From assembly GCF_023283945.1 (NCBI RefSeq), contig NZ_JAKIKW010000002.1, positions 1 through 64,000 on the forward strand: a stretch of DNA of 64,000 nt. The letters are read 5' to 3'. Both the position numbers and the translations under genes were made by a program. The stretch is from Shewanella gelidimarina (GTDB lineage Bacteria; Pseudomonadota; Gammaproteobacteria; Enterobacterales; Shewanellaceae). Below, piece by piece: positions 48,415 through 56,964 of this stretch (position 1 is its first letter; the number at the start of each line of letters is the position of its first letter). Under the pieces are notes generated by a model that saw only the letters and a program-made list of their open reading frames with translations, made no database searches and was not told the origin of the DNA.

Positions 48415-49287
48415 TTGAATAATACTAAAGGCAGCCTGTTTATGGTTGCAGCAATGGCAGCGTTTTCCATAGAGGACATGCTAATTAAAGCGGCCGCAGA
48501 GACCACATCTCTTGGGCTTATTTTGTCGTTATTTGGCCTTGGTGGCATGCTGATTTTTATATTGTTGACGTACCGGCAAGGGCAGCGCGTTATTCATCCT
48601 GCTATATTATCTAAAGCAGTATTAATGCGGGCTGTTTGTGAGATTGTCGGGCGATTTTGTTTTGCCTTAGCGATTACATTAACGCCTCTATCGAGTGCAT
48701 CGGCGATCTTGCAAGCGACTCCCCTGATTGCAATGATTGGCGCTGCGCTGCTATTTGGCGAGCAAGTGGGAGTTAAGCGTTGGCTTGCTGTGCTGGTCGG
48801 ATTTATTGGGGTGTTAATGATTATTCGTCCAGGCCTTGCAGGATTTGAGGCGGCGTCTTTATTTGCGGTAGTGTCCACTTTAGGCTTTGCGGGTCGAGAT
48901 TTGGCAACTCGTGCAGCGCCGCCAGTTTTATCCAACTTGCAGCTTGGAGTGTATGGCTTTTTCGTGTTGATCCCGACAGGGTTAGTCATGCTGATATATC
49001 AACATGAACCGCTACAAATCAATGGCACGGCAACGATACAGATTTTAGGGGCGATAGTGTTTGGGGTGATGGCATACAATGCATTGACCATAGCGATGCG
49101 TGCGGGGGATGTGTCTGTTATTGCTCCTTTTCGTTACACCCGTTTACTGTTTGCTTTAGCATTAGGCATTTTTGTATTTGGGGAGTCGCCCGATCTGCTG
49201 ACTCTATTGGGCAGTTTACTGATTGTTGCCAGCGGCGCTTACACGCTTATGCAAACGCGAAGTGTGTTGAAAAGGAATACAGCGTAG
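48415..49287 (+). CDS. EamA/DMT family exporter
   Basis: A 290-residue membrane protein of ten helices in two EamA repeats (residues 1-135 and 145-280). The end of repeat 1 (SASAILQATPLIAMIGAALLFGEQVG) and of repeat 2 (PFRYTRLLFALALGIFVFGE) are typical. TTG start after GTTGGAG. It is not a close paralogue of the EamA gene at 35369. Substrate unknown. Convergent with yghU, a hairpin lying between. Confidence 0.87.
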   Translation: MNNTKGSLFMVAAMAAFSIEDMLIKAAAETTSLGLILSLFGLGGMLIFILLTYRQGQRVIHPAILSKAVLMRAVCEIVGRFCFALAITLTPLSSASAILQATPLIAMIGAALLFGEQVGVKRWLAVLVGFIGVLMIIRPGLAGFEAASLFAVVSTLGFAGRDLATRAAPPVLSNLQLGVYGFFVLIPTGLVMLIYQHEPLQINGTATIQILGAIVFGVMAYNALTIAMRAGDVSVIAPFRYTRLLFALALGIFVFGESPDLLTLLGSLLIVASGAYTLMQTRSVLKRNTA

Positions 49288-49330
49288 ATCTGCATGCTTG
49301 TAGTGAAAGGATCTGCTTCTTATTGAGGAG

Positions 49331-49357
49331 CAATGCGGCAGCGGTTAAATATAACCA
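49331..49357. terminator. Hairpin between convergent genes
   Basis: GGCAGCGGTT AAATAT AACCACTGCC: a 10-base stem with one mismatch. No long T-tract, so a moderate terminator at best, possibly for both flanking genes. Confidence 0.5.
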
Positions 49358-49400
49358 CTGCCGTATTGAATGACTTGCTCGCTTACTTTTAAGTATAACG

Positions 49401-50258
49401 TTAAGGCTGTTTTTTTAGCACGTTATCGATGTCTGCTGCGCTATGGCGCTCGGCGAGTTGCTCCCACTCTTCACCCCAAGTACGGTTAACTATTTGGCCA
49501 CGCTTAACGGCACTGCGCTGGCTAACCTTTTTGGCCCAACGCTGAACGTGAGTGTAGCTTGAGACATCAAGGAATTCTGCTGCATCATAAATATTACCGA
49601 GTACTAGGCTGCCGTACCAAGGCCATATCGCCATGTCAGCAATACTATATTCATCACCCGCGATGTATTCATTGTTTGCCAGTTGTTTGTCGAGTACATC
49701 CAGTTGGCGTTTGGTTTCCATAGTGAACCGGTTGATTGGGTATTCGAATTTCTCGGGTGCATAAGCATAAAAGTGTCCAAAACCACCCCCAAGATAAGGC
49801 GCTGAACCTTGCAACCAAAATAGCCAGTTCATGGTCTCTGTGCGCGCGGCAATGTTACTCGGTAAGAAATGGCCAAACTTCTCTGCAAGGTACAGTAAAA
49901 TACTGGCTGACTCGAATATTCTGATGGGGTTCTCACCAGAATGATCAACTAAGGCGGGGATTTTGGAGTTTGGGTTAATATCGACAAAGCCGGAAGAGAA
50001 TTGCTCGCCTTCACCAATATTAATCAGATAAGCATCGTACTCCGCTTCGATAACCCCTTTTGCTAATAACTCTTCCAGCATAATAGTGACCTTTTGGCCA
50101 TTAGGCGTTGCCAGCGAGTGCAGTTGCAGTGGCTGCTTACCGACAGCAAGAACGTGCTGATGTCTGCTACCCGAATCCGGTCTGTTGATGCTTGCCCATT
50201 GGCCACCATTTTCGCTATCCATTGTCCAAACGTTTGCCGGTGTATATTGGTTGCTCAT
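49401..50258 (-). CDS. yghU: Glutathione S-transferase family disulfide-bond reductase YghU
   Basis: A 285-residue protein of the YghU type. AGGAAA precedes the ATG at 50258; the ATG-free longer frame is discarded. The N-terminal thioredoxin-like domain (about 40-130) has LHSLATPNGQKVTIMLEELL, and NPNSKIPALVD with FESASILLYLAEKFG for glutathione binding; the helical C-terminal domain has EYSIADMAIWPWYG. YghU proteins bind two glutathione molecules and reduce disulfides or peroxides. The enzyme fits the electrophile and redox-stress genes elsewhere in the window. Confidence 0.92.
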   Translation of the reverse strand: MSNQYTPANVWTMDSENGGQWASINRPDSGSRHQHVLAVGKQPLQLHSLATPNGQKVTIMLEELLAKGVIEAEYDAYLINIGEGEQFSSGFVDINPNSKIPALVDHSGENPIRIFESASILLYLAEKFGHFLPSNIAARTETMNWLFWLQGSAPYLGGGFGHFYAYAPEKFEYPINRFTMETKRQLDVLDKQLANNEYIAGDEYSIADMAIWPWYGSLVLGNIYDAAEFLDVSSYTHVQRWAKKVSQRSAVKRGQIVNRTWGEEWEQLAERHSAADIDNVLKKQP

Positions 50259-50422
50259 AAAGTTTCCTGTTGGTTTAGTCACTATTACTTATCGATATGG
50301 GGCTGATTATCTAGATTAAAACCTTTGTGGGTAGAACTGTTGGTAATGAGAAAGTATTACATCGTCTAACTTAAATGTCGGTCGGAGGGGGATTAAACAT
50401 AAGCATTTTTTAAGCATCTTGC

Positions 50423-50713
50423 TAGGGGCTGTTGATCTTTCACGGTTGTTTTTGCCGCCGTTTATTGGCTATTTTGACAAGGCGGAGGCTATGTCGTTTA
50501 GTCATTATCCACAAATAGCCTACAACAGCGTAAAAATAGCCAAGAAGCGCGGCCCTTAGGGTTCGTTTCAATGCTTTTAGTCTTTTATGACTAGAGTGCG
50601 TTACGCGCTTTCACTGAGACTGCTAAATCATCGCTCAAGCCTTGTACTCAAATCATTCTTCTTTACGGGAAAGAGTCGAACAAAAACTAAGCTCGAAAGA
50701 TCAGCAGCCCCTG
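50423..50713 (+). repeat. MITE-like element, copy 2
   Basis: 291 bp from TAGGGGCTGTTGATC to GATCAGCAGCCCCTG, with the same ends and most of the interior of the element at 16474-16740. Right-end bases show a few differences (AGCAG for AACAG, G for A). Extra bases relative to copy 1 are in the right third (CTTTTATGACTAGAG). No transposase. It lies right at the border of the GIY-YIG gene pair. Confidence 0.9.
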
Positions 50714-50740
50714 GTGGTAGGCTCAGTGTTAGCCTACCAC
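50714..50740. terminator. Perfect hairpin after the coiled-coil gene
   Basis: GTGGTAGGCT/AGCCTACCAC, a 10-bp perfect stem with a 7-base loop, lies 14 bases beyond the stop of the leftward gene at 50754 and abuts the repeat. No T-tract, so its function as a terminator is uncertain. Confidence 0.55.
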
Positions 50741-50753
50741 TTGTTTGGCGGTG

Positions 50754-51809
50754 TTAAGCCAAACTCAAATAAATGGCAGCGCCACTGGCGATGAGCGCGA
50801 GTAATGGCAACGCATTTTGAAGCATTTTGGTTTGTAACAAGTTCCGATGTTTCTCTGTGGAGCACAATGTGTTTTGGGTCTCAGTTAGGGCATCGGTTAA
50901 CTGAGTTACTTTAGCATCGGCATTCTGTATACCTTGACTCATTTCAGTGGTGATTAACTTTAGCTGTGCCATTGCCTGAGTTTGGGACTGAAGCGTTTGT
51001 GTCATTTGCTCTTTGTTTGATTGAAGTGACAAGGCCATTTCACTGCTGCTCTGCTTAAGGTGTTCAATGGCTTCAGCTTGAGATTGAAGCGTTTTTATCA
51101 TGTGTTCTTTGTCTAACTGGAGTGATTGAACTTGCGCCGTTAAGTGGAGTATCACTTTGTCTTGTGACATATCTTTTTGCTGTTTAGCGACACTTTTTTG
51201 CTGTAATTCAACAATCAATTGTTGACGGTTATCCGCGCCTTGAATGATTTTTTGTGAGGTTTTATCAAGGTGGGCAATCTTTGCGCTTTGCTCGCTATCA
51301 AGGATCTCTTTGACCTCGACAAAATCATCAAGCTGGGTTAATTTCCGTTCATGATTTTCTATCTGTTCCGATTGCGCCAGTTGATAGCTAACCTGCTGCT
51401 CGATTTTAGTGACGATTGCGATCGCCGCGTCTTTTTGGTTGGAGTCTAATGTAAGATCATCTTCTTTCAGTCGAGTCATTTTCTCAACCAGTGCTTGATG
51501 AAACTCCTTTAAAAAGCCATTTTTTATGTTTTGCACTTTAAGGACGATCGTTAAAATGCTTTGAGTGACCTCTAAACTGGCGCCAAGATTTTCGATCATC
51601 GCGGCGAGATCTTTATCATTGCGGCCTGAAATACTCCCTAGCGCAGTCCCCCAAAAACCTTTTTCACTTATTTGAGTTGCCAGCTTTTGCACATCTTTGG
51701 TGGTTTTTAAGGCTGAGGTTAATTTGCCGAGATTACCTTCAAAGTCTTGATAGAAGACTTGGTACTCTTTCCGTTCGATTAATGTTTGCTCGGTGGTTAC
51801 TAACGTCAC
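50754..51809 (-). CDS. Coiled-coil, tail-anchored partner protein
   Basis: A 351-residue protein with GTG start. The N-terminal 130 residues form a helical domain (LGKLTSALKTTKDVQKLATQ, GTALGSISGRNDKDLAAMIE). From about 150 to 325 it is coiled coil, including two tandem 32-residue repeats (LQLDKEHMIKTLQSQ and LQSNKEQMTQTLQSQ). The last 18 residues form a membrane helix (LPLLALIASGAAIYLSL), so it is a C-tail-anchored protein. Its start overlaps the stop of the GIY-YIG gene by one base (TAGTG), a tight coupling that argues for one complex. I know no family name; function unknown. Confidence 0.75.
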   Translation of the reverse strand: MTLVTTEQTLIERKEYQVFYQDFEGNLGKLTSALKTTKDVQKLATQISEKGFWGTALGSISGRNDKDLAAMIENLGASLEVTQSILTIVLKVQNIKNGFLKEFHQALVEKMTRLKEDDLTLDSNQKDAAIAIVTKIEQQVSYQLAQSEQIENHERKLTQLDDFVEVKEILDSEQSAKIAHLDKTSQKIIQGADNRQQLIVELQQKSVAKQQKDMSQDKVILHLTAQVQSLQLDKEHMIKTLQSQAEAIEHLKQSSSEMALSLQSNKEQMTQTLQSQTQAMAQLKLITTEMSQGIQNADAKVTQLTDALTETQNTLCSTEKHRNLLQTKMLQNALPLLALIASGAAIYLSLA

Positions 51810-53293
51810 TATTTTGTTCCTAAGGTAATACTGTTTAGTCTATCTTCAATGCTAAAAGCGCTGATGGCTTGATGCTGCTTGAGTGTTGCTGTCTGCGCTT
51901 TTAAATCAACAATCAGCTCTTTGGATGACTGTAGGTACTCTTCTAATCCATTGACTAAAACCATACTTTTTTCAGCGTTACTGACCAGTTGCTCACAGGC
52001 ACTGACTTGTTGTTGGTAAGATAGTTGGGCGGTAAACTTGAAGTCGATAATCTTTTCGACAATCAAGGGCACGACCCCTGAAAGATAGTGGCTTGAAATA
52101 CCAAAACCAATCGCTGCAATAGTGGCTGCCAAATAGGGGGCGAATGGGGTGATTGCCGGAAATAGCGCGATAAGATTAGCTTCAATTATCGGATCTAATG
52201 CATCCCAAATAACAAGACAGCCACTGGTTATAATGGTTTCTGAAATTTTTTGAATCAGCTCCGCTTTGGAGAGGGTTTTCGCACCTTTATAGAGCTGCCA
52301 TGCGGCGTAACCAAGGTCAAAAATGTTACGTGCCAGTTGGTACACCTTGCGTATTGCACTGGCAAAAGCATTGACGATGAATTCAAAAATGCCTTTGAGT
52401 AAGGTCCCTGGATGTTTAACTATATTCTCAATGACATGCCAAATTTTACTGAATAGGCGTTTGATGCGTATTTTCAGTTTGTCCTCGCCACCACCGACGA
52501 TATCAACTAACTCATCTTTGAGGGCTTTAAGGCAGGCTGTGATCAAGCTTTCAAGTACTGACCAGCCGACGTTACTGGCGGCTTCCTTTGCTGCACCAGC
52601 GGCTAAACTCGCAGTACTGCCAGAGGCATCTTTCATCTTCTTGGCTTCAATGTTTGAGCGTGTGCCTTGCTCCTGCAGTAACTCCTCGCGTGCATTGACC
52701 TCTGGAGCTGCCTCTTTAATTAGGTGAGCTTCAATGGCGGCTGCCGTTTCTTTTGATTCGCAGCTGATAAATTTTACCGTGCAGCCCTCTGTTAGCTGGT
52801 CACTCAATTTGTATTGCTCGCCACTGTCGAGTTTTTGTTTGTTTTCATTGAGGTGGCCAGCGTGCCAGCGGCGACGAATATTATTGCTATCGCCGACATA
52901 AACAGCAGAGTTGTTTTTGTCATAAACAACATAAACTCCGGGAGTCGCCGGCACTTGATGTAAACCTTCCGCAATACCATTTTTAACGGTGAACTGACCA
53001 TCGAACTGCATATCTGATAGTGATGATATGCCGTGCGATAAGCTCTTAGCGATCATCTCTTTCCACGCCACACCACGATTTGCAACAGCCATCACAGAGT
53101 CGCTAGAGGTGGCGTTTAATGTGTCGGAAATCGAGGTGCTAATCGTTGCCTTATGACTATTGGGTAGGGAGTTGTTTTTGTTTCTGGCACCACCGACAAG
53201 CTTACGTGTGACATTATCTATTGCCTTATCGACAATGGCGTTAGAAAGTGGCGATAAAGTATGTGTGGTGTTGGGAATGGGAGAGTCATTCAC
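51809..53293 (-). CDS. GIY-YIG nuclease-domain protein with hydrophobic helical C-terminal region
   Basis: A 494-residue protein; GTG start with AAGGAT 7 bases upstream. Residues 117-205 are a GIY-YIG nuclease domain: G119-V-Y121, Y132-V-G134, R140 (SNNIRRRW), E188 (AAIEAHLIKE) and N200, so the catalytic set looks whole. Residues 240-345 are amphipathic helices; 352-420 are strongly hydrophobic (two or three membrane or pore-like helices, APYLAATIAAIGFGISS); 425-490 is coiled coil. A nuclease domain joined to membrane helices is unusual. It overlaps the coiled-coil gene by one base. Not a UvrC, homing-endonuclease or YhbQ-type protein by layout. Confidence 0.78.
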   Translation of the reverse strand: MNDSPIPNTTHTLSPLSNAIVDKAIDNVTRKLVGGARNKNNSLPNSHKATISTSISDTLNATSSDSVMAVANRGVAWKEMIAKSLSHGISSLSDMQFDGQFTVKNGIAEGLHQVPATPGVYVVYDKNNSAVYVGDSNNIRRRWHAGHLNENKQKLDSGEQYKLSDQLTEGCTVKFISCESKETAAAIEAHLIKEAAPEVNAREELLQEQGTRSNIEAKKMKDASGSTASLAAGAAKEAASNVGWSVLESLITACLKALKDELVDIVGGGEDKLKIRIKRLFSKIWHVIENIVKHPGTLLKGIFEFIVNAFASAIRKVYQLARNIFDLGYAAWQLYKGAKTLSKAELIQKISETIITSGCLVIWDALDPIIEANLIALFPAITPFAPYLAATIAAIGFGISSHYLSGVVPLIVEKIIDFKFTAQLSYQQQVSACEQLVSNAEKSMVLVNGLEEYLQSSKELIVDLKAQTATLKQHQAISAFSIEDRLNSITLGTK

Positions 53294-53740
53294 TTTGTAA
53301 ATCCTTGCTATACGCTTCGCGAGTGCTGGGCTTGCCTTGGCAAGTTAGCGGGAATGGCCGTTATTGACTGGTCATAAAGTGCGTTTATTGCTTGAATCCT
53401 GCAGTAAGTAAGCTCAAGGTAACGTGATGAGCGATAACGAGGATTTCAGACAATGAAGTACGTACTGTATTAATTGAGTCTTAACATGATGAATTGAAAT
53501 TAACATATTGTATTTACTTGAAATAGAGTGTTAGCTCTCATTATTAAGTTAAGCTTAATCGTTTGCTTATTTTTAGTGCGGTTGTCGTTAGGGAAGGACA
53601 CAATAAGGGTGTTGTCATTTAACCGTTAACAAAGAAGGCCTCTGTCATCAGACCTTCGCTTATATCGTGGTGATTGTTTAAGTTAGCCTACTTTGTCGTA
53701 ATACCGCAGGCTAAGTGGCAGGAATTCGCGACGGTATCTA
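53294..53740 (+). other. Spacer with a terminator for the HAD gene
   Basis: 447 bases. An 8-bp hairpin at about 53633-53657 (leftward: GAAGGTCT, loop, AGGCCTTC, then TTTGTT) should end the leftward HAD-phosphatase transcript. The rest, AT-rich, must hold the promoter of the GIY-YIG pair near 53300-53400. No gene seen. Confidence 0.55.
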
Positions 53741-54745
53741 TTATTTTTCCGCTCCGTAAACCGTACACCAGTCATTTTTCATATCAATTAGGTGCCAGTT
53801 GCCTTTTTGCTTGGCTTCATCGAGCGCTTTGTCTAATCGGCCAACCGATGAGTCACGGTCATACTGCCATTCACGTTCGCTATCAGTATGATGCACTATC
53901 ATCGCCATGCTGGGACTATTTTGGCTCGTACTCCATTGCAACATGGCATGATCACCATCGGAGTTACCTACGGCCAGTATGGGTTTTTTACCGATCACTC
54001 GTTGAATGTTCTCGACCTTTACCTCCTTATCATTGTTAGACACTAGCGTGCCATTTTTAACGAGCAGGGTATTGCCGTCGATTTTCACGACATCATAGCC
54101 AAAGCTGCTACCAATGACATTCTCTGTTGGTATGCCGTAAGCTTGCTCTGTCCATGCACGCATAAAATCAGTACCACCGCCGGAAACGATGTAGTTGCTA
54201 AAGCCGTTGTCTTTTAGGTAAAGCAGCATCTCTTTCATTGGCTGGTAGGTTAAATCAATGTAATGTCGATTAAAGCGCTGATCTTTGCTCTTGGTCACCC
54301 ATGTGTGCACTATCTGTTGAAACGCCTCAATTGTTACCCCTGTATGAGTCGCTTGCAGCAATTCAAGTAACGCATGGTGATCGGCTTTCATGAGTGACTC
54401 TAAATCGTCTTCGAGTACCCATTTAAAGGGCGTTTTGTTTTTCCATTCCGGGTGGTTTTTTGCCAGCCCTTTAATCTGTTCAATCGTAAATACCAGCTGG
54501 TAGTACATGGGTTTTTCAGACCATAAGGTGCCGTCGTTATCAAATACAGCAATTCGGTCTTCTGGGGCCACATACTGCGGGCTTTTAGGATTAGTGACCT
54601 CTGTTACGAAAGCTTCAATTGCTGTTCGGCGCTCGCTTTGTGCCCATGAGGTTAAGACACCATCACTTGCCTGGCAATTCACGGCTAGGGCGGGGGTTGA
54701 CGAGAACGTTAGCATGACAAGCAAAGATAGAGATTGAAGTTTCAT
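53741..54745 (-). CDS. Periplasmic HAD-superfamily phosphatase
   Basis: A 334-residue exported protein. The start at 54745 is fixed by AAGGGTTA nearby and a clear signal peptide (LSLLVMLTFSSTPALA). HAD motifs: motif I DNDGTLW (both Asp), motif II Ser in VSGGGTDFM, motif III/IV Lys and GNSDGDHAML with Asp residues. Such enzymes remove phosphate from small molecules; periplasmic ones resemble phosphoserine-phosphatase-like hydrolases. Monocistronic. The exact substrate is unknown. Confidence 0.87.
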   Translation of the reverse strand: MKLQSLSLLVMLTFSSTPALAVNCQASDGVLTSWAQSERRTAIEAFVTEVTNPKSPQYVAPEDRIAVFDNDGTLWSEKPMYYQLVFTIEQIKGLAKNHPEWKNKTPFKWVLEDDLESLMKADHHALLELLQATHTGVTIEAFQQIVHTWVTKSKDQRFNRHYIDLTYQPMKEMLLYLKDNGFSNYIVSGGGTDFMRAWTEQAYGIPTENVIGSSFGYDVVKIDGNTLLVKNGTLVSNNDKEVKVENIQRVIGKKPILAVGNSDGDHAMLQWSTSQNSPSMAMIVHHTDSEREWQYDRDSSVGRLDKALDEAKQKGNWHLIDMKNDWCTVYGAEK

Positions 54746-55010
54746 AAAGTAACCCTTTAGTTTGAGATATGCCCAAGTAAACAAAAAAACGAGCTAAAAA
54801 TAATAGGTAAAACACTCATTTTATGATGAAACTAAAGCTCTAAATCGGAATTAAATCAAGTAGCTTGGTAGCTTTATTTAAAACTCAGCCGCTATTGTTA
54901 TGCAACTCAGTTTAAATCCTTTGTCAGTAGCGCTAAAATAGCCACAATATCGCACTATAAGCGTGGCTATTGAGATCGGTTGCCTGCGCAAAAATGAAGA
55001 GAGTATAAAG

Positions 55011-55259
55011 ATGAATGATGAACAAAGTGTTATCGATAGCTTAGCTGAACTAGAGCAATTTTTGCTGTCAGTGGAAAATGGTGGTTTAGGTCTTGCGGGT
55101 ATCGAGGGCGTTGGTATGGCTACCAATAATGCAGACGGTCGCCATTTTGTTGCGGTCTTCGATAATAAGCACAAGTTATTGCATGCGCGCTGGATAACCG
55201 ATGATATTTTTGCAACGGGCAAAGATATGGTGCGCAATGGCGTAAAAGGGAAGCACTAA
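55011..55259 (+). CDS. Small conserved-looking protein of unknown function
   Basis: An 82-residue protein. I start at the ATG at 55011, preceded by AAGAGAG, though the frame is open from 54963. The sequence is soluble and alpha/beta (IDSLAELEQFLLSVENGG, then MATNNADGRHFVAVFDNKH). The Gly-rich GGLGLAGIEGVGMATNN segment stands out. I recognise no family. It is a single-gene unit ended by the terminator at 55315. Confidence 0.65.
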   Translation: MNDEQSVIDSLAELEQFLLSVENGGLGLAGIEGVGMATNNADGRHFVAVFDNKHKLLHARWITDDIFATGKDMVRNGVKGKH

Positions 55260-55314
55260 TCTAGTGTTGTCTATGAACTACTAGCACTTTATTTCGCGTG
55301 CCTTATATGTATTT

Positions 55315-55345
55315 AGCCCAAGCCCTAACGGTTTGGGCTTTTTTG
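55315..55345. terminator. Rho-independent terminator
   Basis: AGCCCAAGCC CTAAC GGTTTGGGCT, a 10-bp stem with one G-T pair, then TTTTTG. It serves the rightward gene at 55011 and possibly the leftward PepSY unit. Confidence 0.88.
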
Positions 55346-55363
55346 TTTTTACGGCGCGAGAAG

Positions 55364-55531
55364 CTAAGGGCGTAGATCGGGTGAGGTCATCTCTGTCATG
55401 CTATTGATTAGCATGTTTTCGATTGGCTCTTTGGTCATGATCCCGTCTGAAACTGGCAATAAGCTGGTGATAGTAACGATATCTATTGGGTCTGCCACTT
55501 GAGCGAGCAATTCAACGACTGCCGTATTCAA
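55364..55531 (-). CDS. Possible 55-residue protein downstream of the PepSY gene
   Basis: A leftward frame not long enough for routine calls: TTG start with GAGG six bases upstream, reading NTAVVELLAQVADPIDIVTI and ending SPDLRP. The composition looks natural, and the frame lies 50 bases after the PepSY stop and before a terminator, so it would be on the same transcript. It may equally be a decayed gene end. Unknown function. Confidence 0.35.
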   Translation of the reverse strand: MNTAVVELLAQVADPIDIVTITSLLPVSDGIMTKEPIENMLINSMTEMTSPDLRP

Positions 55532-55581
55532 AACACCTCAATAATGCAGAGCAGTGAACTGCCCTGCATTATTGTTAGTGA

Positions 55582-56640
55582 CTACTTACGTTTATTTTTA
55601 AATATGCGGCGATAAAATGTCAATACACTAAACAGTAGCATCATGCTGCCAATGACCGAGATTGATGTGATGAAGATGACATAGCTCAAGGGCATGTTCA
55701 GAGCATCGTGTAGCGGTCTCACAAAACTGGCCACTTTGCCTGAAAGTGGTCTGTCACTAAATTTTAGCGCGTCTTTAAGGGTACCTTTGTCAAAGTTCAT
55801 CGTCATGCGATCCGCTTCTCGTAACCACACATCACTATGGCTATCAAATCGATAGCTATAGCTAAGCTCTGCTGGTGGCTCCCCTGCTATTGGCTTTTTA
55901 GTGCGTGCTTTACTGATGGCGACTAGTTGTGACTCAGGCCAAAGGTTTTGTGCCGTTTGCAACTGGCTTTGCCAATCTCTTACTTGACTCTGCGGCAAGC
56001 TCTGTTCAGTTGATGATTTAAGTGTACCAGTCCATAAGCTCTTATAAGTGATTAAGAAACCACTAAGGCACAAGATGAACAGTGGAATAGAGATGAATAA
56101 ACCGAGTTGAATATGGCTCTTGAGTAAGCTGCTTGAGCGTGTGTTTTTGGGGATACTTTGCGTTAAACGGAAACCTTTACGCACTCGCCACCAGAGGTAG
56201 ATCCCCACGAGTGTAATGATGGCACCAACGAGTGATGCCCAGGCATTAAGGTATTTTCCAAAGTCACCGAGTAGGAAATTTCTATGTAGCCAAAAAAATG
56301 TACTGTACATGGGGACTTCGGAAAACTTGCGAACTGACAACTCATTTAGCTCTGCATCAAGAGCAATGCTCATCCCTCTCGCTGCGGCTTGAATAAACGG
56401 CGTATGTTCTGTTGGGAAGCGAACAGTGCTTATTTCTGGGTAACGTTCAAATAAAGTGGCTGTGATCTGTGCTTTTTGCTCAATAGACATGGCAGCATAC
56501 TGTTGGTCTTTATCATCAAGGCGTTTAAGCATATCCATACTGCCAAGATAAACACCGGTAGTTAGTACCGTTAGCATGGTAATACTAATGAAAAAACCAA
56601 CCCAATTATGGAACCATTTTAACGTTGAAACGACTTTCAT
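55582..56640 (-). CDS. PepSY-associated membrane protein, probable iron reductase-type
   Basis: A 352-residue membrane protein of the PepSY-TM type. Four helices: about 11-34 (WVGFFISITMLTVLTTGVYLG), 130-152 (YLNAWASLVGAIITLVGIYLW), 185-205, and 320-342. The periplasmic loops carry the PepSY units, and conserved His residues (WFHNWVGF, WLHRNFLLGDFGKYLNAW, RPLHDALNMP) may bind heme. Relatives are common in iron and siderophore uptake loci, as ferric-siderophore reductases. A Fur-type site at 56773-56791 lies 130 bp before the start. Confidence 0.85.
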   Translation of the reverse strand: MKVVSTLKWFHNWVGFFISITMLTVLTTGVYLGSMDMLKRLDDKDQQYAAMSIEQKAQITATLFERYPEISTVRFPTEHTPFIQAAARGMSIALDAELNELSVRKFSEVPMYSTFFWLHRNFLLGDFGKYLNAWASLVGAIITLVGIYLWWRVRKGFRLTQSIPKNTRSSSLLKSHIQLGLFISIPLFILCLSGFLITYKSLWTGTLKSSTEQSLPQSQVRDWQSQLQTAQNLWPESQLVAISKARTKKPIAGEPPAELSYSYRFDSHSDVWLREADRMTMNFDKGTLKDALKFSDRPLSGKVASFVRPLHDALNMPLSYVIFITSISVIGSMMLLFSVLTFYRRIFKNKRK

Positions 56641-56772
56641 TATTGTACTCTCAAATCGGTCTTAGCAAAAAATACGCGCAAGACACCTATGGTAAATAGC
56701 TTACTTTTAATTGTAAGAACGGTTTGATTTTAATCTGATTTTATACCGAAAAAACAAGTAAACCTTAAAGTT

Positions 56773-56791
56773 GAGAATAGTAATCAATATC
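56773..56791 (-). promoter_or_regulatory. Candidate Fur box upstream of the PepSY gene
   Basis: GAGAATAGTAATCAATATC matches the 19-bp Fur consensus at 15 positions. The site lies in the only promoter region of the leftward PepSY gene, 132 bp before its ATG. Confidence 0.55.
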
Positions 56792-56903
56792 ACTAACGAG
56801 TTCAATTAAAGAAATGTAAAGACAGGTGATATCGCTAGCAGTTTGAATGTTTAACATTGAGAGGTCGATTGTTTTGTGAGGGGGCGGGGGGATTTTATTC
56901 AGG

Positions 56904-56937
56904 TAAAAAAATACCGCTGTTGATGATAAGCAGCGGC
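56904..56937 (-). terminator. Terminator of the nitroreductase gene
   Basis: Leftward: CCGCTGC TTATCATCAA CAGCGG followed by TATTTTTTT; 28 bases after the gene's stop. Confidence 0.85.
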
Positions 56938-56964
56938 ATGATTATTGGCTCAGTCTGAAGATAA

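Noticed and set aside
53674..54039. Rightward 121-codon frame
   Set aside because: Antisense to the HAD phosphatase gene, whose motifs and signal peptide are clear.
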